Source: Aphodosoma sp045631465 (lineage in GTDB: Bacteria; Bacteroidota; Bacteroidia; Bacteroidales; Paludibacteraceae). Taken from it: a stretch of 45,060 bases of DNA. The position numbers were made by a program, and so were the translations under genes. Of the stretch, positions 25,546 to 33,700 are shown in pieces. Location: the NCBI GenBank assembly GCA_045631465.1, contig JAZQUV010000029.1, positions 1-45,060 on the forward strand, read 5' to 3'. Numbering within the stretch: position 1 is the stretch's first letter; each line of letters begins with the position of its first letter. Below the pieces are notes generated by a model. It was not told the origin of the DNA and ran no database searches. It was given only the letters and a program-made list of their open reading frames with translations.

Positions 25546-27555
25546 ATGGATAGATTAGAATCATACGAAAAGTTTTTCAGACTTCAGAGAAGAGACCAAG
25601 AGAAGAAGTATGAGCAATACGCAAATACATCTTTAAACAACCTATTTGCTGAAGGACGGGCTTATTATGGAACGATTACGGGAACTACTGAACACGGTCA
25701 ATTGGTACTACGTTTTGATACACCAGTAACACCGCGGTTAAAAGTTCCTATGACCTTTTGCCTCATTAAGAAAAAAGCGTATGAAGAATATGATTCTGAT
25801 ATATCTAAATGGGAATGCACAAGTTTGAAATTTAGAGAAAACTTCAATGCACATACCAATTTTTCTGATATTTTGCCGATTTACTACCTGAAAGGAAGAA
25901 ATACTATCGGCTGTGGAAGTGTCAGCATAGAAATGGTTCAAGCAATTCGTTCTGCATTAGACCAGCAAATGACTATAAAATTTGTTATGTTGGAGACACT
26001 ACCTCCAACAGAGTTATTGATGAATCTTGCAGAATATATTAAGCGACATCCATCTGATGAAAATTTACTTCTTACACCAAAGATTAGCTATGACGAATGG
26101 GCTCCAACCGAACTCACGAGTAATGAGAACGTTGCTGATAAAGTTATAGATAGCTTGAGGGAGCATAATATTTGTGTTCTTCAAGGTCCTCCGGGAACCG
26201 GCAAGAGTTATACTTTGGCTGAAATTGTAAGCAGAATAGCTTTAGAAAATAATAGCATATGCGTAACTACTCAAAGTAATTCTAGTTTGATTTCATTGAT
26301 TTCTCAAGATACAATGAAACCCTTGATAGAGAAAGAAACAATATGCAAAACAGTCTTGACTGCAGAGGAAAAGAAAAAACATCCTTATCTACTTTCTGCT
26401 GATAAAGATTTATCAGTCGCAGAAGGTAGCTTATTGTGTTCTACCTACTATTCGTTGTCTCGTATAATAAATAAGATTGACCAACCTATATATGATTTAA
26501 TAGTTATAGAGGAAGCATCCCAGGCTTTTTTAACGGCAATTGCAGCCTTTATGAAATTAGGGAAACGATGCCTTATCATTGGCGATCCAATGCAATTGTC
26601 TCCTGTTGTAGAAATTATAAATCCATCTGATTACAAAGATATTGATATAGATACGCAAACAAATGGTATGCTAACCTATATTCGTTCAAAAGAGGTGCCT
26701 AGTTATAGAATAACAACTTCATATAGATTGACTCCTGCCAGTGCAAGTCAGTCAAAATATTTTTATGGTGGACATTTCACAAGCATCCAAGAAAAGAAAA
26801 CTATTTTTAATGTGCCATCTGAAATTAAACCGTTTTTCCCCGAGGAAGGTGGCACATTAATATACACGACAAAAGGAAGTAGTGGCGCAAATTGTTCAGA
26901 AGAAGCAATGAATATTATTCATAAGATTGTAGGCGTATTTAAAGGCTATTATCCAAAACGTAGGCTTGCTATTCTTTCACCATTCGTCTTAACGACAAAG
27001 GTTTTGCAGTCAGAATTTTGCAAAGATGCTCAAACATTAAACGTTTTAGTTGATACAATAAACAGAATACAAGGGGAGACAGTTGATTATACGATATACT
27101 ACGTTCCCTTACGCAATAATGATTTTGCTTTTTCAGAAAATCTTTTTAATGTAGCAACAAGTCGCTCTAGAAGTACAACTTTGTTAATTACAGATATTCC
27201 GCTAGATTTAGCTCCAATAAAATCTAATAAAGTGAGACAATTCTTAAATAATTGTAAATTTGCAAATATAAATGAGCAAAGCAATATAGATAGGAATGAA
27301 GTAAAGATGCTTTATCCGGGGTTAGAAGATATCGTAGATATTCTAATAGACAATGATGTACAGTTTAGCTTTGATGGTGATGTAGATTTACTTGATCACA
27401 ATGGAATTGTTATCGCAACAGCAGGAATCATTTTAGAAAAACAAAAAATAGTCATTAATCCTATCGATATTGAATCCAAGCTAGTATTTGAAAGAGCTGG
27501 ATATAAAATCATTGATTCTAGAGAGTTTGACATAAATATGATAAAACAAATTTAA
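25546..27555 (+). CDS. UPF1/Dna2-type SF1 helicase with shared C-terminal domain
   Basis: 669 residues. Residues 1-200 form an N-terminal beta-rich region (YYGTITGTTEHGQLVLRF looks like an OB or barrel element). The helicase core has Walker A GPPGTGKS (214-221), motif II EEAS (322-325, replacing DEAx), motif III GDPMQLSPV, an SYRLTP motif IV, motif V NRIQGETVDY and motif VI NVATSRSRS (535-543). Residues 584-669 are homologous to the end of the next protein, the YprA helicase. Gaps of 4 bases on both sides show tight coupling. It is AT-rich like the GHKL gene before it. Confidence 0.88.
   Translation: MDRLESYEKFFRLQRRDQEKKYEQYANTSLNNLFAEGRAYYGTITGTTEHGQLVLRFDTPVTPRLKVPMTFCLIKKKAYEEYDSDISKWECTSLKFRENFNAHTNFSDILPIYYLKGRNTIGCGSVSIEMVQAIRSALDQQMTIKFVMLETLPPTELLMNLAEYIKRHPSDENLLLTPKISYDEWAPTELTSNENVADKVIDSLREHNICVLQGPPGTGKSYTLAEIVSRIALENNSICVTTQSNSSLISLISQDTMKPLIEKETICKTVLTAEEKKKHPYLLSADKDLSVAEGSLLCSTYYSLSRIINKIDQPIYDLIVIEEASQAFLTAIAAFMKLGKRCLIIGDPMQLSPVVEIINPSDYKDIDIDTQTNGMLTYIRSKEVPSYRITTSYRLTPASASQSKYFYGGHFTSIQEKKTIFNVPSEIKPFFPEEGGTLIYTTKGSSGANCSEEAMNIIHKIVGVFKGYYPKRRLAILSPFVLTTKVLQSEFCKDAQTLNVLVDTINRIQGETVDYTIYYVPLRNNDFAFSENLFNVATSRSRSTTLLITDIPLDLAPIKSNKVRQFLNNCKFANINEQSNIDRNEVKMLYPGLEDIVDILIDNDVQFSFDGDVDLLDHNGIVIATAGIILEKQKIVINPIDIESKLVFERAGYKIIDSREFDINMIKQI
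27295..27552 (+). other. Shared 86-residue C-terminal domain, copy 1
   Basis: Residues 584-669 of the SF1 helicase, starting NEVKMLYPGLEDIVDILIDN. I count about 46 identities of 86 with copy 2 at 33437-33694, without a gap. Conserved blocks are YPGLEDIVDIL, DL-D--GIV-A-AG, and FE-AGY-II-S--F-I. No family recognised. Confidence 0.85.
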
Positions 27556-27559
27556 TTAT

Positions 27560-30500
27560 ATGCTCCCACTACAACAAGCTCGCGAAGTACGTGACTCTGT
27601 TATAGAGTACATTAAAGCCACATTCAGGTTCAAAGAAAAGGATGTGAGTGATGCTTTTTATCGTTTTATCGAAGATAAAAGCAATGGATTATTCAAAGGC
27701 CCATATGTGTCTTTGAAAACACCTTTCGTGTCTGCGACTCCCGAAGAAAGTAACAATATCCCGTTAGATATTGCTCCTTCATTCCCTCCATATAAACACC
27801 AGCTCCAAGCATTTCATCAGCTTTCTATGAAAAATGGACACAATCCAGAGCCGACCTTATTAACAACAGGTACGGGTTCTGGTAAGACAGAGTGTTTCTT
27901 ATATCCAATATTGGACTATTGTTATCATTGCAACCAATATGAGCGTAAAACCGGAGTTAAAGTAATTATCATGTATCCGATGAATGCTCTAGCAAGTGAT
28001 CAGGCAAAACGTCTTGCTGAAACAATATGGAATGACCCCAGATTGAAAGGTAAAGTTACAGCAGGTTTATTTGTAGGTGAAGGAGTTGATGCTAAAGAAT
28101 ATCCTCGTGATATGGGTAAAGACCATATCATAGAAAATCGAGATGCTATTCTTGATACTGTTCCGGATATTTTGTTGACAAACTTCAAAATGCTTGACTA
28201 TGGTTTGATGCGTCAACGCTTTATGTCGCTATGGAAAGGTAATATTGATACAGAACAAAAGGTCTTACGGTTTATTGTGCTGGATGAGTTACATACCTAC
28301 GATGGCGCTCAAGGTACTGATGTAGCAAATCTTATTCGTCGTTTGAAGCTTAAACTGAATCTACCTAAGAATTCATTATGTCCTATAGGTACTTCAGCAA
28401 CAATAGGTAGTGGTGAGGATAGTAAAAGACGATTATGCGACTATGCGACAAATGTTTTTGGAGAGACATTTTATGAAAATAACGTTATTGAGGAGCATCG
28501 TATTCCTGTTGATGAATACATTGATGTAGTAACGACAAGCATACCTGATGGGAAACTTATCAAGGAATGTGTATTTAATAATAACGATACCGTTGATACT
28601 TACATGAAACGATTGTGTAAGTATTGGTTAAAGAAGAGTGATGCCACACCAATTGAGGCTGGGCAAATTCTACGTCGCATGGGTATTGTTAGAGATTTGC
28701 TTTATGCTCTTAAGGATGGTATTTTAACCCTTGATGAACTACAAAACAGATTAGAGGATAATATAGAGTTCCGCCATCTTCGTCAACAATATACAGAAAA
28801 AACATGTGGAATAGCCATTGAAAATCTTTTAGCATTGATTGCATATGCCAAAAGACCGCTTTCTGACTCAAAGACTATACCAATGTTATATCTTCAAGTT
28901 CAATTGTGGCAGCGTGAGTTAAGTGGTATCTTGCGATATGTACAAAAGGAACCGGAGTTTACTTGGCGTGGTGGTGTTATGGCAGATGAAGACCGTGTAG
29001 CGTTGCCTATGTATTTCTGTAGAGACTGTGGTGCAAGTGGATGGATTACACGTAGATTAGCAACAGATGATAGGTATTGTAGTGATGTGCGTACCGTAAA
29101 TATGGCATTTGCCAACAAAGAAAAGGATGTTTACTTGTTAAATACAGAAGTAAAACGTCATGAGGCTGTAGATGACTATTTAGGAGAAAATGCGACAAGT
29201 GTTACTCATTATGTAAAGCTCAATAACCTGAGTGAATCGAGCGTAAGTGATAGTGACACTATCCGCTTGCGTGTATGCAGTAAATCTTCATCAAATAGAA
29301 ATGGAAATCAGAAATTTGCACGTACTTGTCCTGAATGTAATGGCGGTGATACAATATGTCAGATAGGCGGCCGTACTTCTACACTTTCCAGCGTAGCTAT
29401 TAGTCAGGTCCTATCCAGTGATTTTGATTATGCCAATGCTGATGAACGTAAGATACTTGTCTTTACTAATAGTGTACAAGATGCAGCTCATCAGGCCGGT
29501 TTCTATGAGGCTAGAACTTATCGATTCCTCTTCCGTCAATCCATGCAAAAATATATAAATACACTCTCTGAGCCTATTAACCTCGTTGATTTGCAGAAAG
29601 GATTTAAGGAATACTGGCATGAGCAGTTAACGGATGAAGAATACTATAATCGCTTTTTACCAGCAGACCTTGCCAAACATATTGATTTGCGTAAGAACTA
29701 TCGAATTTCTGGTGAAGGTAGCGATTTTATGGATAGCTTTAAACATGAGTTTGAGCTTAGAGTAGATTGGGAGATTCTGAGTGAATTTGCCCTTACTGCT
29801 CAGCTTGGCCGTACTCTAGAAAAGACAGGAGCTTCTGCGTCCTTCTTCAAGAGAGACCTATTAGCGGAGGTATACGCGCATATGGTTCCTTGGTTAAATG
29901 AAAATGCAATGGAATGTATTGCAGGCAATGAATCAACATTCATTCGCTATGTATATGGCATACTCCAAAGAATGAGAACACATGGAGCTGTTGACCATCC
30001 ATTCTTTGAGATGTATCGAAAAGAATACCTTAATCAATATGCTTTAAATTGGACATATGATCGTCGCCATTTCCTTAATCCATACTTTGGTGGAGGTGTG
30101 CATTTTCCAAAACTTGTTGGTACATTCCACAATGGAAGAAACCACGAGTTGCTCGATATGGCTGTAATGCGTGGTGACAACAAACAAACATGGTACAGCA
30201 ATTACTTTATCGAAGTCTTTGAAGACCCGTGGATTGGTAAGAATTCTGCTTTATTCAATGATTTCATGTGCAAGTTGTTTGATACGATGGTGGATGTAGG
30301 ATTATTAACCAAAGAGGTCCAAGGTGGCGGGAATTATGCTATTAATCCTGAGCATATTTGGATTAGCAATCAAGTAAAACACATACAGTGTGATACTTGT
30401 CAGTCTAGACTATGCGTTGCAGTACAAGATCAATTAGCCGAGAACACGCACTGTCTTGATTATAAATGCAAAGGCACATATTCAGAAGAGACAAAGCCTG

Positions 30501-33500
30501 AACTGAACTATTACCAGCAGGTTTACAACCGAAAAATTTCCCCTCGTGTTCACGCTCATGAACATACTGGATTGTTGGAACGTCACGATAGAGAAGAACT
30601 GGAGAAGGATTTCAAGCAGCATCCGCATAGCAATTCTATCAATGTTCTTAGTGCTACGTCCACTCTTGAAATGGGTATAGATATTGGAGATTTGAATGTG
30701 ATGGGCAATACTAATGTACCTCCAAAACCAAGCAATTTCCTACAAAGGGTCGGTCGTGCAGGTCGTAAAGAGGGTTCTGCTTTGGTATTGAATTATGCTC
30801 ATGCTGGAGAACCTCATGATATGTACTATTATACATACCCTAAAGAAATGATGCAAGGAGAAGTAAATACTCCTGGATGTTTTTTAGAAGCTAAAGACAT
30901 TCTCAGACGTCACTTCTTGGCATATTGTATTGATTCATGGACATCACAGGATTCAGGAAATATACTTCCCAATAAGATACGTGAACTTCGTCTTCTTAGT
31001 GATGATATATTTAACGATGACTCTTTTGTCCTTAATAAACTTATTATATTCATTAAAAATAATAAGTTAACTCTACGTACTGCTTTCTGTGAACAATACG
31101 AAGATAAAACACAGTATGCTTTGAACAAGCTGTTTGAAACTCTTAACGATGGAACTTTTTATAATAGAATAATCAACGAGTTCTCGATGTTAAGTTTGCG
31201 TCTTCATCAACTTGGTAAAGAACTTAAAGAGCTAAAAGAGCAGAAAAGCCGTATTCAAGCCAATGATCCTACTTTGAAACAAATTGATGACTTGATAAAG
31301 GCTACTAAGAAACAGTATGGTCAGGTTATGGATGAAAGCATGATTGAATATATGACCAATGTCGGTCTATTACCAAACTATGCTTTCCCAGAAACTGGTG
31401 TAAAACTTCAAGCAAGCATATATGCTTCACGTGCAAAAGAAGACAAAGAAGGCAATACTTCTGAGCCTAAAACTTTTGAATTAACACGTTCAGCATCGCA
31501 AGGTATTAAAGAACTTGCTCCAGGTGACAATTTTTATACCCAGAAATACAAGCTGAATATAAGTGGTCTTAATACGTTCGATTGGAAAGATTCATTAACA
31601 GAAATGAAGTTCTGTTCGAAATGTGATTGTATCGCACTGAAAGGTGAATCAGACTTTGAAATTTCGGGTTGTCCTAAATGTAATGATCCATCATGGGGTA
31701 TAAATCGTCACCAAACTTTGAAGTTTACAGGGGCAAGAACTGTTATGCATAGTAATGATGCAGCCTTAGATGATTCAAGTGAAGACCGTGACAATGAAAA
31801 CTACATCATAAAGAGACATTATATGTTCAGACATACAGGTGCAACTACTTCGTATGCTATTCGAGGTGTGGGATTTGGTATAGAATTCTGCAACAATATG
31901 GAACTCTATGAAGTTAACTATGGTATGCAAATGCAGTCTGGAAACAAAGTTGAAGTTGACAATGACTCGACTGTTTCACAAAATGGTTTTGTTACATGCC
32001 GATATTGTGGAAAATCAACCCCAATTATGAGCGGAATCAAAGCTGAGGAACAGCATTATAGATTCTGTACGCATAAACATGTCGTTTTCGGGGATGATAA
32101 TGATAGAAATGATAAGGTGTTTGAAATGCTTTATTTATATCGTCATATACAAACAGAAGCAATAAAAATCCTACTTCCAATCCAGATTATGGATGCCGTA
32201 GCAGTTGTTGAGATGTTTAAATCTGGTATTGAACTCGGAATGAAAGCGTACTATAAGTCATCACCAGAACATATCAGAATTGATTCATATACAGAAATGA
32301 ATCTTGCTACATTACAAAAAGACCATTATCTTGTAATGTATGACACGATTCCAGGTGGTACTGGTTATCTTTCAAAGCTATACGATACGGAAGAGTTTAC
32401 CAAACTCTTACATATGGCTTATGACAAGATTCATGACTGTGAATGCCAATTGGAGGGGAAAGATGGCTGTTATCATTGTATTCTGACGTATGGTAATCAA
32501 TATAAGCGTGATGCATTCAGTCGTGAAGTTGCTGATTCTATTTTCGAAAAACTTATAAATCATGCAAATTCATGGGAGACACTATCTGGTTCTGTCGGCA
32601 CCATATCTCAATCAGGTGTGGCAGAAGATAGTGAACTTGAATTAAAGTTTGTCAGTGCTTTGAAAACTATCTGCAAAAATAATAACTGGGATTTTGAAAA
32701 GGTTCCTGACGCAGACAGTTATCGCTATGATATGCATATTAAAGATGCAGATACTGAAATACGTTATTATATTATACCTCAATTTGCATTGGGAGGCCAT
32801 TATGGTGTGCGACATTACACTGTAGCTGATTTTCAAATTATCTGTATGTCTGCAACAATTAATGGTATACCTATCAATAATGTTGATAAATTACCAATGT
32901 GGGCAATATTCTTGGATGGTTATGCATTCCATGCTCAAGCTCCCAATATGAGATTTTACGGAGATAAGGAAAAACGTGATGGTATACGAGATTCTTTGAC
33001 ACATAGGTTATATTCATGGACATTAACTTGGGATGACATTTTACTCTTTGAGAATGAAAAAGATGATTTGCTTGAATTGAATTCGGTCACTCGATTAGTG
33101 GAATTCCTTAAGAACCCACAACCTGGATATATTAAAGAACTGGCATTTGGTTGTATTTCAAATGCAGAAAACTTTATGGGATATGGTGGGGCTTTATACC
33201 AAGGTGAAGTCACAATTGATGATAGTTGTTATGATGTATTAACCGACCAATCAACAGATGAAGAAGTTGCTGATGCTTTGGATAAAGCAATCCAATATGA
33301 TTGGCACCTACAACATATTCACATGAATATAGATAAAGAAGAATGGGTCGGTTTCTGGAGAAGGTATAACTTACTACAGTTCTTTTCAAATTATTCTACT
33401 TCTGTAGTTGATAATATAACAACAGACATAGATCGAGACGAAATAAAAATGTACTATCCTGGTCTTGAAGATATAGTAGATATTCTTCTTGACAACAACA

Positions 33501-33697
33501 TCGCATTTGGTCTTGAAGGTGATTCTGATCTTATTGATTCTGATGGTATCGTCCTCGCTTCTGCTGGCATGCTTATAAGAGAATCAATGATTGCGATTGA
33601 TCCTACAGATGACAATTCTGCTACGATATTCGAAGCTGCAGGTTACAGAATTATCAATTCTATTAATTTTAGTATTAATGACATTAAAAAATTATAA
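27560..33697 (+). CDS. YprA/DruE-like giant DEAD/DEAH helicase with DUF1998 domain
   Basis: 2045 residues. SF2 lobe 1: TGTGSGKTE (103-111, K109), DELH (242-245), SAT (279-281). Zinc-type cysteine clusters follow at about 484 (FCRDCGASGW) and 590 (CPECNGG). Motif IV-like ILVFTNSVQDAAHQAGF is near 630, but motif V/VI (ATSTLEMGIDIGD; QRVGRAGR at 1062-1069) comes about 400 residues later, so lobe 2 has a large insertion. Further cysteine clusters are CDTCQSRLC, CSKCDC and CPKCN. The DUF1998 zinc domain (about 1590-1665) carries IPGGTGY and CECQ...GCYHC. Residues 1685-1845 resemble a Vsr/DUF559-like nuclease fold (VADFQI, IFLDGYAFHA, DKEKRDGI) with doubtful catalytic residues. Residues 1960-2045 are the shared tail. 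Single-chain helicase-DUF1998 proteins of this size define Druantia DruE and relatives; DISARM splits them into DrmA and DrmB. Confidence 0.87.
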   Translation: MLPLQQAREVRDSVIEYIKATFRFKEKDVSDAFYRFIEDKSNGLFKGPYVSLKTPFVSATPEESNNIPLDIAPSFPPYKHQLQAFHQLSMKNGHNPEPTLLTTGTGSGKTECFLYPILDYCYHCNQYERKTGVKVIIMYPMNALASDQAKRLAETIWNDPRLKGKVTAGLFVGEGVDAKEYPRDMGKDHIIENRDAILDTVPDILLTNFKMLDYGLMRQRFMSLWKGNIDTEQKVLRFIVLDELHTYDGAQGTDVANLIRRLKLKLNLPKNSLCPIGTSATIGSGEDSKRRLCDYATNVFGETFYENNVIEEHRIPVDEYIDVVTTSIPDGKLIKECVFNNNDTVDTYMKRLCKYWLKKSDATPIEAGQILRRMGIVRDLLYALKDGILTLDELQNRLEDNIEFRHLRQQYTEKTCGIAIENLLALIAYAKRPLSDSKTIPMLYLQVQLWQRELSGILRYVQKEPEFTWRGGVMADEDRVALPMYFCRDCGASGWITRRLATDDRYCSDVRTVNMAFANKEKDVYLLNTEVKRHEAVDDYLGENATSVTHYVKLNNLSESSVSDSDTIRLRVCSKSSSNRNGNQKFARTCPECNGGDTICQIGGRTSTLSSVAISQVLSSDFDYANADERKILVFTNSVQDAAHQAGFYEARTYRFLFRQSMQKYINTLSEPINLVDLQKGFKEYWHEQLTDEEYYNRFLPADLAKHIDLRKNYRISGEGSDFMDSFKHEFELRVDWEILSEFALTAQLGRTLEKTGASASFFKRDLLAEVYAHMVPWLNENAMECIAGNESTFIRYVYGILQRMRTHGAVDHPFFEMYRKEYLNQYALNWTYDRRHFLNPYFGGGVHFPKLVGTFHNGRNHELLDMAVMRGDNKQTWYSNYFIEVFEDPWIGKNSALFNDFMCKLFDTMVDVGLLTKEVQGGGNYAINPEHIWISNQVKHIQCDTCQSRLCVAVQDQLAENTHCLDYKCKGTYSEETKPELNYYQQVYNRKISPRVHAHEHTGLLERHDREELEKDFKQHPHSNSINVLSATSTLEMGIDIGDLNVMGNTNVPPKPSNFLQRVGRAGRKEGSALVLNYAHAGEPHDMYYYTYPKEMMQGEVNTPGCFLEAKDILRRHFLAYCIDSWTSQDSGNILPNKIRELRLLSDDIFNDDSFVLNKLIIFIKNNKLTLRTAFCEQYEDKTQYALNKLFETLNDGTFYNRIINEFSMLSLRLHQLGKELKELKEQKSRIQANDPTLKQIDDLIKATKKQYGQVMDESMIEYMTNVGLLPNYAFPETGVKLQASIYASRAKEDKEGNTSEPKTFELTRSASQGIKELAPGDNFYTQKYKLNISGLNTFDWKDSLTEMKFCSKCDCIALKGESDFEISGCPKCNDPSWGINRHQTLKFTGARTVMHSNDAALDDSSEDRDNENYIIKRHYMFRHTGATTSYAIRGVGFGIEFCNNMELYEVNYGMQMQSGNKVEVDNDSTVSQNGFVTCRYCGKSTPIMSGIKAEEQHYRFCTHKHVVFGDDNDRNDKVFEMLYLYRHIQTEAIKILLPIQIMDAVAVVEMFKSGIELGMKAYYKSSPEHIRIDSYTEMNLATLQKDHYLVMYDTIPGGTGYLSKLYDTEEFTKLLHMAYDKIHDCECQLEGKDGCYHCILTYGNQYKRDAFSREVADSIFEKLINHANSWETLSGSVGTISQSGVAEDSELELKFVSALKTICKNNNWDFEKVPDADSYRYDMHIKDADTEIRYYIIPQFALGGHYGVRHYTVADFQIICMSATINGIPINNVDKLPMWAIFLDGYAFHAQAPNMRFYGDKEKRDGIRDSLTHRLYSWTLTWDDILLFENEKDDLLELNSVTRLVEFLKNPQPGYIKELAFGCISNAENFMGYGGALYQGEVTIDDSCYDVLTDQSTDEEVADALDKAIQYDWHLQHIHMNIDKEEWVGFWRRYNLLQFFSNYSTSVVDNITTDIDRDEIKMYYPGLEDIVDILLDNNIAFGLEGDSDLIDSDGIVLASAGMLIRESMIAIDPTDDNSATIFEAAGYRIINSINFSINDIKKL
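33437..33694 (+). other. Shared 86-residue C-terminal domain, copy 2
   Basis: Residues 1960-2045 of the YprA helicase, starting DEIKMYYPGLEDIVDILLDN. The DNA differs from copy 1 at many synonymous sites, so the duplication is old or the two were acquired separately; the protein match is far better than anything else shared by the two helicases. Confidence 0.85.
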
Positions 33698-33700
33698 TAT

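Noticed and set aside
27295..33694. The shared helicase tail as a recombination-prone direct DNA repeat
   Set aside because: The protein match is strong but the DNA differs at many synonymous positions, so long identical runs for recombination are missing.
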